From Xiphophorus maculatus (Eukaryota; Chordata; Actinopteri; Cyprinodontiformes; Poeciliidae), in contig NC_036446.1 of NCBI RefSeq assembly GCF_002775205.1, forward strand, positions 12,710,565 to 12,774,564: a stretch of 64,000 nucleotides of DNA, written 5' to 3'. Positions 1 to 11,292 of this stretch are shown one piece after another (position 1 is the first letter of the stretch; each line of letters starts with the position of its first letter). The notes below the pieces were generated by a model, which did no database searches, was not told the DNA's origin, and was given only the letters and a program-made list of their open reading frames with translations. Position numbers and translations under genes: made by a program.

Positions 1-26
1 AACTCCATGTTTGTTTTTCTTGCCAG

Positions 27-3000
27 TGGCTGGTAAAGTGATAGAAGAGCCAGACATACATCTGATCCTTGAATATTCATCTGGTTCCAGCTGGGGGACG
101 TACACCTCACGTAGAGCAAACAGGTATATTTAACATTTTAAACTAAAACTAAAAAAGTCTTTAGCATCTTTATATTGGTGATTATCTCAGTTAACTTTGC
201 TCACCGTCTTCATGGCCTCATGTCAGCTCCAGTTCAATTTGCTCATTCAAAAATGCAACGACCAAAAAATTCCTCACCAAATTACCAAAACTGGAAAAGC
301 AAGACGTACCAAAGGGTTGCAATAATAACGTAAAGCTGTTGTTCCTAATATGTGCCTAAATAGTTCCTTACAACCTTTAACTTTATATCTAATCACCTCA
401 GTGATACTGAAAATATGTAACTTTGAGATGACTTCTCTCAATAGCAACTTGCGCACTAAAGAGAGTTGTTAGTAACAATAGCAAAGTACTGGAAAATTAA
501 GAAAAATGTCTGGTTGATTTTTCTGGTGCATCTCTAAGCTTTTATTTTCTCTGTTTTTCTTAAAATCAGATCATGTGCAGGTTTGAATTGAGATGCATGC
601 TATAATTATACATCTGTTAGTAAACACCAGGTTTTCTGCTGTGAACAGCAGAGACTTTGACGCTTATATTTTATTGTTGTTAAATCCATTTCATTGCATC
701 TTTGTGTTTTAAGTTGACCTCGAACTATTTGGGTCAAACTGGATTGTTTTTAAATGTGCTTTGTAAGTAAACGTTGCATGTTTTGTTTGTAGATATATCA
801 TTCACAGTGATGCTCATAACCCGTACTTGGACTCTTTGGAAGAGTTTGCTGAGAAACTGGAAGACTTCAAACCTGATCTGGTGGTGGTGGGAGGGCTTCA
901 GATGATGGACAACTTCCCCTTTAATACAGGTAGGAAAACATGACTTAGTTTGATGATAGCTATTCAGATAATCAACTGCTTTGATTTACTAAGAAGACTA
1001 GATTCAGATTTGTTTTTGCCAAATTTGGGTTTCAGGTTAGCAGTAGAGTTACTGGGGAATTACAGCTCTGGAAAAACTGAGAGCCCACTGCACTGAGCCC
1101 CATTGAAACCTCCTGGTTTTTCCACTAAATACTGATTTCTAATGTCTTCCTGAGTTAAAACATTAATATTGTTGTTTCTAAATGAACATGAACTTGTTTT
1201 CTTTGCATTATTTGAGGTCTGAAAGCTCTGCATCTTTTTCGGTATTTTGACCATTTCTCATTTTCTGCAAATAAATACTAAATTTTTGCTTTGAATTTCA
1301 GAGACATGTTGTCAGTAGTTCATAGAATAGAAGAACGATGTTCATTTTACTCAAACATAAACCTATAAAGAGTAAAATCAGAGAAGTGATCATTTTAAGT
1401 GGACTCTTAATTTTTTACAGAACTGTATTTGTCATGACAGCTAAAAAAGCAGAAGTTCAAATAGCTAGAAGGACAGGTTAAACCGAACTTTCCTCTCTGA
1501 ACTGGACGATTTGTACAACTAAACTAGACCCACATCCTGTTTGACCTTTTGACTGCCTTCATTTTCTTTCGGTCCATCACTTAAAACAAATTCACATCAC
1601 AATTTTTTGCTTCCTTCCTTCATCTCCACTCCTTGTTGCTTGAAGTGCCTTTGAGTCCTCCATGTTGTTTTTGTTCCTGTTTTCCTTCCAGGTGAGCGAG
1701 AGGCGGTCCTCTCCCGGTTGGCTGACCTGCTGACCTCCTCGTCGCCTCAGATCGGCATCCATTTTGAGATGGCAAGTTTTGTGGACGAGAATATAGTAGA
1801 CGACCTTCTTCACCATGTCATCCCTCATGTATGTATGACTGAATATTTAAATGAATGTGTCCATGTTGGCATTTTCAAATACATTATCCAAACACGGAAA
1901 TCAGAAGGGCCAGTGTGTAGAAAACACCGAGGTGGACGTTAGATTTGTTTATTTAAATTTCCTGATTTAAATCTGCAAGCAAAATGGTCTGAATACTTTT
2001 CTCAAATGCAGACTGGAAAGAACAACATGGAATGTGAAAATATGAACTTTTACAACAAACATTTATTGCTTTTTTATTATTTTTATCCAACAATAACCAT
2101 ACAAAAAATTATCATAGCATTAAATTTTAAATATAATTTTTTAGAGAATTCAAAGGTTTTCTGGCCATTTTTTTATTTTTATATTTATATTTGTCTTGTT
2201 ATTTAAAATATTAAATAACAACAGATCCTTTTTCTATTCTCTGAGCTGAAAATTTTACCATCACAAAAATTTTTTATTTTTTTTATTAAACAAACATTAA
2301 AGGGCAGTGTTATGGATTTTCTAGGTACTTTGTGACATTTTATTAAATATTCAAGTAACTATGTTACCTTCTGGTATAAAAATGCTGTTTGTACCAAAAA
2401 CAAGTTAAAAGAAATTTGACTCTTCCTCGTTTCAACAATGCTTCTCCATCTGTTGATGCCGTTTCTCATGTCGTTCTGAGGATCGTTGTAGTTTCTATGA
2501 TCATTCATATTTATAGTAGGAGCAGAGACGACAGGAGACAGTACACTCAGTGTTACACAGCTCTGCAGGTAAACGGGATTTCACTATTGTAAAAAAACAT
2601 TACAGAGTTAACATTTTAAACAGTTTCTGGCGTCCTACATTCTCTTTTGTTGTTTTAAACCCAAACAAAAATCAGCTACAGTTTATAAACATTTCCATTG
2701 AGGAAGTCAGTAATCCCCTTTAAGCTTTGATCTCAATTCTTCTTTTCCAGGCAGACTCTTTAGGCATGAATGAACAAGAACTCCCCAATCTTCTCAGCCT
2801 ACTCAAAGGCTCCAACATCACGGTGCTGTCGGACCCAAACCCTCGCGTAGCGACCGTCCTCGACCAGATGAGGGAGGTTTACCGCATCCTCAACCAGCGC
2901 TACCAGGCTGCTAGCTCAGGCGGCGCCACCAGCGGCGGTAAATCGAAGGGTAAGCCTCTGACTCGCCTCCATGTCCACACTCTGGCCTTCCAGGCCATGA

Positions 3001-3314
3001 TTGTGACGCGCGGCTCTCAGTGGAAGAACACCATGTCCGCCACCGCCAAGGCCTCACTCACGGCAAACCGTCACGTCTGCGGCTCAAACGACATCGACCT
3101 GAGCAAAGCCAGGCTCATTATGGACGACTCGTTCTCCGTCAGCCACCGTGAGGGCAGCCAGCGCATCCCGCTGCTGGAGAGCCGGCCGGTCAGCTGCTGG
3201 GATGAGGACGACTACCAGATCTGCGTGGCGCCGGTGCTGGTGTGCACCGACGTTTATCAGACTGCGGGTGGAGGGGACAACGTCTCTGCTGCCGGCTTGG
3301 TACTGCAGATTTAA
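27..3314 (+). CDS. adpgk: ADP-dependent glucokinase, C-terminal exons (partial at left edge)
   Basis: The enzyme phosphorylates glucose using ADP as phosphate donor; the vertebrate form is linked to the ER. Coding exons are 27-123, 793-929, 1692-1828 and 2751-3314 (stop TAA 3312-3314), giving about 311 codons against roughly 500 for the family, so the N-terminal part lies left of the window. Junctions keep phase (AG|A, G|GT, then phase 0). Family signatures seen are GGLQMMD in exon 2, HFEMAS in exon 3, APVLVCTD, and the catalytic GxGD-type loop TAGGGDN, whose Asp codon is 3276-3278. The last exon carries a Gly/Ser/Lys-rich insert (codons near 2914-2955) and ends in a short VLQI tail, unlike the longer aromatic/His tail I remember for human ADPGK. 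It could therefore be a fish paralogue (adpgk2) rather than the one-to-one orthologue. Family assignment is firm; paralogue identity is not. Confidence 0.9.
1061..1427 (+). mobile_element. Short TA-flanked inverted-repeat element, copy 1 (intron 2 of adpgk)
   Basis: It begins TACAGCTCTGGAAAAA and ends with a degraded complement (ACAGAACTGTA). The same ~370 bp sequence recurs at 24013-24369 in the same orientation and at 62573-62909 reversed. TA at the ends and CAGCTCTGG-type inverted termini suggest a non-autonomous Tc1/mariner-like element. The superfamily is inferred; the repetition is seen directly. Confidence 0.75.
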
Positions 3315-5369
3315 AGAGGGACACCAGATCATCCTTTTTACTCTTGAGTCTCGGTGTGTTGCACCCGATCCTTCAGGTACTGACATGGCTGCACGGCTAA
3401 CACTATCATTAAATTTGCAGCTCTGGGCCCAAACTGAAAATTATAAAGTCATTGTTATTACTTCAGAGTCGGATCATGCATATTTCATAGAGTTGACTCT
3501 GTTCTAACTTTCAAAAGACATGCAATAGAAAATCATTAAATGTTAAATTGTAGTTTTCTTTCTAATCCAACTGGATTTTCCTTAGTTTCAGGACAGTTTC
3601 ATTGATTCACTGTCATTGAAACTTAGTAGCTACAATTTTTCCGTTTAGATAATTTTTAACACTCTGATAAATCTGTTTCATCATCCGACTCTGGTGATTT
3701 TAATGATTTGTCCTTTCATTTCTCTGAGGCCTTAAAAAAACTTGACACTTGTTCTGGATGAGACAAAGAGGTTTAGATGTGATCAGATGTTTGTGTTGCA
3801 CCACTCAGCTTTTGTTATGATTTTTGACCAAGATTTGCACACGCATCTGTTGTAGGATCAGTTGTATTTGTATTTCGACCTTGAGCGCAGCTATGCAGTT
3901 AAGAATCTGAAATAATTAAATCTTCTGTTTCTTTGCAGGATGTGAATTACAAATGCCTCACTTGCCTTTTAGCAAATAATTTATTCTGTAGAAACGGCGA
4001 GTTTTGAGTGAAAACCTGCTGGATTCAAACCGTTGATTCCTCTTCTCTCTGCTTCCTCAGTCTCTGAGGTAAAACGCTCCCGTTGCTCCCTGCATATATG
4101 AAAATTGTGGTTTTGGTATGTTTGTGTTTGGACTGTAATTTCTCTGTAGTTCAGTTGCAGTGAAATAATGCAAAAATAATTGTGGAGTCACGTTTGGTTT
4201 CTGGATGTAGTGACTTTCTCTGTAGCTCCATGCTCTTTTAGTTTTAACCCTCCATCACTTTATTTATGGACCAAATCTCTCCTTGCAGTTCTGGATTTAG
4301 CAGCTCATCATAGTTATGTTTGAGGTTTAATGGGACATTATAATATGTATAAATGACATCAGTGGACCATTCATAAAATATATATTTATATGTTTAGTTT
4401 CCATCTGGCATTGGATGTTCTCAACTTCTTCCTCTTTTTGTTTGGGAAAATTACATTACATTTATTTTGTTTTTATTTACTAATGCAACTGAACTGTAAT
4501 TGACATGAAGCCAACTCTGTTTTCTCACTATGTAGAAATCAAACATTCCTGCTGCTGCTGTTTGTTCTCCTCTCAGATTGAAATGTGTTTCATCCCTATG
4601 TCTTAACATAAAGTTTCTTTTCTTGGTAAAAATTATTATTTTTTTTTTTTTGCAAAAACCACTTTATATGTGCAACACATGATTTTGTTACATAGTATGA
4701 GGTCAGAAATTCAGGAAAATGTGGAAATCTCTTTAAATCTTGTGTATTTGTTTTGCTTGTAATTGGTGAATCTGAGGGTAAATGAGCCTTATTCTGTTTT
4801 TACTGTTGGTGTTTCATAAAATCAGGGTGTTTTTTACAGCCTGTTTCTGTGGTTTTCTGTTTGAAGTGTATGTATTTGTCTTAAACTGTGATTTAAATGC
4901 TAATTTGGCAGTGGATGCAAACACTGCAGCATGCTCAGTGAGGGAACCGTTTGTTTGTCTGGGCACTTATCTACGCGTTGGATAAGTGGGATCATTCATG
5001 TGTGTTCTGCAGCTGTGTAACTGTTTCATGCATGTTGAGTCATTGCAGAATCATCTGATAAAATGCTGATCAGCAATCATTGCTTTGTTTTGTTATTAAT
5101 TATTTAATCACAGCTTCTTTATCATAGAGCAGCACGGTGACATTTTTTATCTTCTCATCCTCATGTAGCTAAATCATTTCATGCCGACTTTTAACGTTTT
5201 CACCATCGACTTGCTTTACCAACTCACATCACCTTTAACCTTTGGATTAATGATAGTCCAGTACAAGATGCTGACCGTATGATCATCTTGACCACGGTTC
5301 CACTGTATTTACACAACACATTAAATGTAAATCTGTAATCTAATTACTTTAAAACGGTCAGATTAATTT

Positions 5370-5860
5370 GTTGAAACTGTCACTGTGACTGTATGAGACG
5401 GATAAAGTCGAGCTCTTCTGCCTTCTCCCAATGCTAAGTAGAAACAACCAATCAGAGCCAGAAGGCGGGTCTTAGTGCTGTTAATCACCCTCTGTGTGAC
5501 GCTTCTTTCTCTCCGCTACTCGCCTTCTTCCTGACAGCAGAACCCGTTGTGAACACTAAACTAGTTAGCATGGCCACCGATGATGGAGGATGAACGGTTT
5601 TCCTGTGACGGTAAGTTGTTTCTCTGCTATTGGCACACTGAGCAGCAAGTACAAGAGGGTGATTGACTGCACTAATAACTCCCTCCTGGCTCTGATTGGT
5701 TGTTTTTGGTCGGGAGCGGTGCATCTCTTCAGACAGTAACAGTAGCTCCAGGAGGAGGTTGATCTTTTCAGATTAGCTGTGACAACATAAGGACAGTTTT
5801 AACAAATATGTGAATACATTTATTTAAAATAAATAGCACACTGAAGCTTTAATTTAAGTT
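5370..5860. repeat. Dispersed repeat E, copy 1
   Basis: It shares several blocks with 54210-54795: TTGTTGAAACTGTCAC at the start, a 'gggtcttag-gctgt-aatcaccctc' block, a 'ctagttagcatgg-caccgatgatgg' block, a 'ctgattggttgttt-tggtc' block and a 'gttttaacaaatatgt' end. The left and right halves are partly complementary (the 'aatcaccctc' block reappears as 'gagggtgatt'), so it is a degenerate fold-back element. Confidence 0.65.
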
Positions 5861-6531
5861 TAAAGTAGCTTTACATCTGCTATAATATAAAATAAATTAT
5901 TACGTCAATTACATGTTTCTGATTTTGATATCAAATATACAGGCTAAAAAAAGGATAAACATTTTTTTAAATGTATCCAGGAAAAGAGTTAAAGCTTAGG
6001 ACTCACTAAACGATTCTCAGTCTTGACAGATTCTTAAAAGCCAAGATGCTCATTAACTTGTGGCAATGACAGTTTGAAGGGACAAACACACCAGTAGATG
6101 GTGGTAATAAAAGATAATCTGGTTATATTTCTCTGCCACGCCCTCATAAAGGAATGAGATTCATTGCAGCATTTTATCTGACATTCATTAAAATAACTTT
6201 TAGTTGTAAGAAAGCAATAATGGAGCCTAACCCACTCAAGACTGAAGATGAGGTGGATGAGGCTTTTGCTGTTTCAGCGTTGCCTTTATACTCTATATGC
6301 TCCAACTACAGTGTGGAAAAGAACATTTTCACTGTAAAACAAGCTCACTGTGAAATGTACTGCAGAGGTTGCAAAACGTCTTGCTATTTTAAGACCCAGT
6401 CTGTCACCCAGCATCTATTTTAAACCCACAGCCTCCCTCAAAGTGCAGCTCTGACCAACTCAGAACCTGAACACAGCCTGGATTATTTCCATACCATCAA
6501 GTCCATTACACCCTTTACAGGCACAATATTA

Positions 6532-6537
6532 TTTAAT
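6532..6537 (-). terminator. Candidate poly(A) signal of efcab2
   Basis: The minus strand reads ATTAAA about 57 nt beyond the stop codon. It is a common variant signal at a plausible distance, but there is no transcript evidence. Confidence 0.3.
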
Positions 6538-6593
6538 GAAATAGTGCGATAAATAGTTATTTCTTAAGTTTTTCTAACACACAATGACTCTTT

Positions 6594-9500
6594 CTACTTG
6601 GGAGCGTCAGCAGTGAGTTTGTTGATCAACTTGTCATAATAAATGACGTTCTCCTTCCGATTGGTGTGTGCTGTTAGCATCTCGTCCATCTCCTCTTGAG
6701 TGAAAGGTTCACCTGGTTAAAAAAAACAACACAAAAACGTGCAAAATGTTTTTCAGTGAAAAAAATAAACAAAGTCTGAATCCACTTATCGTGAGTATTA
6801 TTAGCTTCTGTTTCCTCTTGACGTTATTGCTTTACCTTCCTCCATCATAAACTTTGTCAGCTCTTCGGGTTCGACGAAACCTCTCTGCTCTTTGTCGAGA
6901 ACCTGGAAACAGTTCATGGGTTAATATTGTTGCTCATGTGAAAATGTGAATTCTTGAGAAAGTTTCGGCAAGAGCTGCTTCAGAGAAACAAACGACAGGA
7001 TGAGGAAGAAACAGCCAATTTCACCTTAAATGCCTGAAATATTTTGCTCCTGGGGATGGGAGGAAACCTAGCAGACACAACGAAGCACCGGTTATTTTTC
7101 TGCAAACACGATTATTAATTCAGAGACAACACAGGAGTCATTCTTTTAAAATGAAAATTTAAAAATAACTTACAGCCAGTACACTTTATAGTCTTCTTAC
7201 AGCATCAGCATCATTGTGGATTTAAAATAATCTCTTCATATAAAGAATTGCTTGAAAATGAGGACTCTCACCTTTTAGGCTTTCTTTCATCTTATGTACT
7301 TTGTGTTTATTTTGTTCTACGTTATTTTGTGAATAAATGTTGCACATTTTAACAAAAAGGCAAAACATGAATAGATGGATGACTGTTTTTAAGAGTTGTT
7401 CAGTGTGAAAACAGTTCCACAAATCTAAAGTCTTTGGACCGCCGTATTACAGATCTAAGTTTAGTTTTTATTCTCTTTACGGAACAAAAATCTAAAGTTT
7501 CCGACAAAGCTTCAAATATTAATGTTCACAGGTGATTAGTTCACGAGAATAACCTTGTATCTAATTTTATGTAAGACAACTGGACAAGAGGAAAATCACT
7601 GTTTTGTGAAAAAATATGCCTCTATCGTCTGTCTAAAGATCAGGCCAAGAAAGACAAACATTTAAATCAGAAATCAGCTGTTTTTCTGTTACCTGAGATT
7701 GCAGGCTCGACATGTATACTTTTAGGAGTTTGTGAATAATCAATATAAACACTTGATAACAATAATCACAATTATCGATGGTGCAAGATTCAACATCTTT
7801 AACATGAAAAATCCTAATTGAAAAACACATTTGTGGAAGAAGAGCATTTCCCCTGATGAACCTAATCACTGTCCGTTCATAAGAAAATAGATTTTTGTGT
7901 GTTGGCTGGTGATGGTGATTAAAAATAACTTTAAACAAATTATTTAGTAAGGAGTTTCATAGTATACAAACAAAACAAAAAATCTGCATCAAAATGTGAA
8001 TGCTGGTGTCATGGAGCCAACATGAATTATCTTACTTGTTCTCCAACAGGACTTTGGTCATAGCTGGCATGAACCTATCCAGATGTACAGTTCCAGAGGA
8101 ATTTTCTTCCACCTGGGTGGACAGAACAAGATACCTGGCTTTTACTCTTTAAACTTTACACCAGAACTTTTGCACATTAAAGGTCCACTATTATGCTAAA
8201 TTAATTTTTGCATGTTTCTGTACTTCCATTCGAGTATTTCCTGCAACTAAAAACAATCCAAAGCTAAACAACAACAACAACAAACACCCATTTGTTTTTT
8301 TGGGAATAAGTAAATGTTCTGTTGGTGTCTGCAAACGAGCCCCCTGTTTCAAAACCCTCTAAGTTGTGTCACAATCTGTTACCTAGCAACCCCAAGCCAA
8401 GTCCAGCCCCTCACCTGGCAACCCAAGTGGAGCTCCACCCACTTAGCCAGAGCTAAGCTACAGCTGCTAAGGCTTCTGGAAAAGAAAAATGTTTTTGTGT
8501 AGTCCATGCATTTTCTCTCATTCACGGAGAGCAGAGCTGCGTGGCTTCATTTTATTTTTGCGTGCAATGTCCCTGCGATGTTGCCAAAGAAAGTTGTCGT
8601 TTGCGCAAATCATTTTAGGAAGAAATCCTCTGACAACTACCAACATCACAGGACAGGATTTACCAAAAATACTTGGACTGAAGGAAAGTTCTGTTCCTGT
8701 TCGTCACAAACCTGCAGAAGATGGTGATGCAGGTACAAAATGATGTTTTGTATATTTTTGTTCAGCACAGACATGAGTTGTCAGTTAGCATAAGCTAACG
8801 CAGGGCTAAACGACCCTTTGCTGGTCCTGACTGTGTCTCACGTTGCGCCACAATATCTGCGCATTTACTGGCAGAATTCTGGTAAACTTGAAATGATAGT
8901 TTATATTAAGAATCTACAATGTTTGTAAAAACATGTCGGACATTACTGACATTGTCTGATTTATTTTATTTTTTTTACATGTTGAGAGAAGTGCGTCTCC
9001 TCTAACCTCGCAAATTTTAGAAAGAGGTCGCATTTGAGGGGGGAAACAATCGTTTTTCGTGCTGAATGATTGTGCTTTTTTAACAAAGATGTAAAGTTGT
9101 ATTACTGTGCCTCTGCCTGAAGGGCGTGGCCAGCAGCCGCTCCAATACATAATCGTGACGTAGCATTCCTTAATGAGCTCAAAACGGTCAGAAATGATCT
9201 GGTGAAATCTCAAAATTTGGGAATGATTTTGTGTATTATTACATGTAATTAACATGTTTTGTATAGAGACCTAACCAGTGGCTCGTTCAAGGAAGCCTGA
9301 TAGTGGACATTTAAAAGAAGCCCGTTTTGTAACTAGTTCATTTGTGTATGAAAAGAAAAAACATAAAGACTGCTCTGACCTCAGCTATAAATTCACGTAT
9401 GTCTGCTTGAGTGGGGAAGCAGTCCAGAGAATACATGATGGTGCCGATCTCCCTGGAAAACAGGCACATGAAGAGAGTTAGAAGGAAGCGTTATATCTGC

Positions 9501-10051
9501 TTAGCTTGATGCAGAAACTGCACTGTTTGCTGACCTAGTTTGGTTTCAAGCTTTTTTAAAAAAAAAATAGTTACCAACAAGGTTTAAAAAGGCACACCTA
9601 CTTACCTTTCAGTCCAGAAGGTTTTCCAAACACTTAATTTAGACAGATTTGTTCTTACTGATGACAAAATGCCATCATTTCACTCATAATCGTCAAAACA
9701 AATGGAAATTAAATCTTACAATGTGTCTCTGTGTCTAATGAATATGAGCTTCAATTTTTAAATTGAATAACTGAAATGCCATTTTATTACTATTAGTTAT
9801 TTTGTACTTTTTAATAATTGTGGTATTGTTTACCGAACGTCCACCGTGTTTTTGGACTCGTAGTCAAACGGCTCAAAGGCGGCCGTTATTTTCCTGTGAA
9901 TAGCCAAAATGTTTTCGTTTTCTGAAACAAACAGAGCCGAATAACGAAAGCTGTTGTTAATACACCTCTAACAAATTAAGCAGGTACTTTTAAATCTGTA
10001 AACTGACTCCATTGAGTCGTACGAACCTCCACTTTCTTTGTCCTCCGCCAT
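6594..10051 (-). CDS. efcab2: EF-hand calcium-binding domain protein 2 / dynein regulatory complex subunit 8
   Basis: DRC8 is a calmodulin-like subunit of the nexin-dynein regulatory complex of motile cilia and flagella. Seven coding exons on the minus strand: 10027-10051 (ATG at 10051, reading MAEDKES), 9834-9921, 9380-9452, 8036-8112, 7025-7067, 6836-6902 and 6594-6712 (stop TAG). All junctions are in phase and sum to 163 residues, close to the ~162 I recall for human EFCAB2. The opening stretch (AAFEPFDYESKNTVDVREIG) and closing stretch (EPFTQEEMDEMLTA) match the family closely. The EF-hand-like loops DYESKNTVDVRE and DKEQRGFVEPEE lack several canonical Ca2+ ligands, so Ca2+ binding is probably weak. 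A consensus X-box just upstream agrees with a ciliary role. A TTAA-flanked transposon remnant fills much of the 8113-9379 intron. Confidence 0.95.
8181..9310 (+). mobile_element. TTAA-flanked element with THAP-domain remnant (repeat family A, copy 1)
   Basis: TTAA lies immediately outside both ends (8177-8180 and 9311-9314). The termini are near-perfect inverted repeats (AGGTCCACTATTA against the complement ATGTCCACTATCA). Inside, around 8506-8727 on the plus strand, a broken frame reads WLHFIF followed by VVVCANHF and a later GFTKN segment. That resembles the second half of a THAP zinc-finger domain (Cys-x2-His-Phe), continuing in another frame as SSVPVRHKP. A THAP domain with TTAA target sites is typical of the Kolobok superfamily, so this is probably a decayed Kolobok-like copy. 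It also holds an X-box-like motif at 8378-8390. It lies in an efcab2 intron and is not a working gene. Confidence 0.7.
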
Positions 10052-10069
10052 CTTTCAGCTTGTTTTCCT

Positions 10070-10082
10070 GTTGCCTAGCAAC
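10070..10082. promoter_or_regulatory. RFX X-box upstream of efcab2
   Basis: GTTGCCTAGCAAC fits the X-box consensus GTNRCC-N-RGYAAC as a near-perfect palindrome. It ends 19 bp from the efcab2 ATG. RFX factors switch on ciliary genes through such sites, which matches the gene's role. Confidence 0.8.
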
Positions 10083-10083
10083 C

Positions 10084-11292
10084 GAACGTTGCCCGTTTAT
10101 TTGGTTTGTGAGGTAGCAAAACAAAAATAAAATGAAATATGAAAAACGTTTTAAGCAATAATATATATTTTTAAAAAGAGAACGTATAAGCTGCTTGAAC
10201 TTTTATTTTAAAAATACTCGTGCAGTTTTATATATTAATACTTATAACTTATAACAATAACAACAATACTAACCTAATTAGACTAATAGGACACAAAGAA
10301 ATCAAGGAAACATTTTCTTTATTTTTAAACCAAAAGCCTTCAAACTAGATTCAAAAAGTAACTAAATAATTAATAAATTCAGTTGATTTACAATTTACAA
10401 ACATTTTTGAATCAACTGCTAAAATAGAATTACTGTTATTTCAACTGGTCGTTCTGAATGCAATGACAAAGATGAGCATTTTCTGAAAATTTGTGCTGAT
10501 TTATTTTATGGCACATCACCAGTGTATCTAAACACACTGGGTTTACTAAGCTAACTACATATCAAAGCAGTGTAAATAAATAACAGTCTAATTGCACTCC
10601 TTGAACATAATAGTTAAATACCAAATAGATAATAGTTCAAACAATGACAAATACCATCAGATGTGGGTTTTAATGTAGGGAATGTGACTCATTGACCATG
10701 ACAAAACGGCTTTTTGTTTTTTATTTTCCTGTTTGTGTGGTCAGAATGATCTCTTGTCAGTGTGGTTAAGTTGTCTAAAATAAAGATATAAAATCTTTGA
10801 GTGTATGCATTTTTGGTTGTATGCAGAGGAAAGACTGAAAACAAACTAATCCAGGATTAATTCATTCAACCACCACTTCAATTTTATCTGAAATAGGATA
10901 TTTGTCAACATTTTAGGATGTGAAAGAATATACACAATATATCTATCTATATATATATATATATACTGTATATATAGTATTCTAGCATGTCAGAACAGAC
11001 TACTTTGGTGAAATATTTCTGTCAATCATAACATTTTAATTTATGGAAAGCATTATAAGTTTAATTTAAAACCCCTACCTTTGTAAAAGCTGTGGAAATC
11101 ACTTTATTCGTAGAAAGAATGTGACAGAAAGCCGTTGAAGAGGCCCAGCATTTTAACAGCCGTTTGTTAAAATATGCTTAGAGATTCATATATATATTAA
11201 AAAAACACAATTTACAGTGATAAATTTATAATTCTTCTTTTATCTTTAAAAGTTTTTTTCTAAAGCAGGCTAAATGGTAAAGTGGTTAATAT
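10084..11292. other. Intergenic spacer between efcab2 5' end and cgref1 3' end
   Basis: AT-rich sequence without a recognisable exon. It includes a TA/TATC microsatellite at about 10938-10980 and the presumed cgref1 3' UTR at its right end. Confidence 0.5.
11103..11108 (-). terminator. Candidate poly(A) signal of cgref1
   Basis: The minus strand reads AATAAA about 185 nt beyond the cgref1 stop. Position and sequence are reasonable; use is not shown. Confidence 0.4.

Larger units (their letters stand above)
3315..6593. other. adpgk 3' flank and tail-to-tail intergenic spacer
   Basis: Between the adpgk stop and the efcab2 stop the sequence is AT-rich with no convincing exon. The proximal part is presumably adpgk 3' UTR (an ATTAAA lies near 3535), but I cannot place its end. 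A dispersed repeat occupies about 5370-5860. An open frame at 6154-6423 shows no recognisable domain. Confidence 0.5.

Noticed and set aside
8489..8743. Open frames with THAP-like sequence as a possible host gene
   Set aside because: The THAP reading changes frame, lacks the N-terminal Cys pair in one frame, and lies inside a TTAA-flanked repeat in an efcab2 intron.
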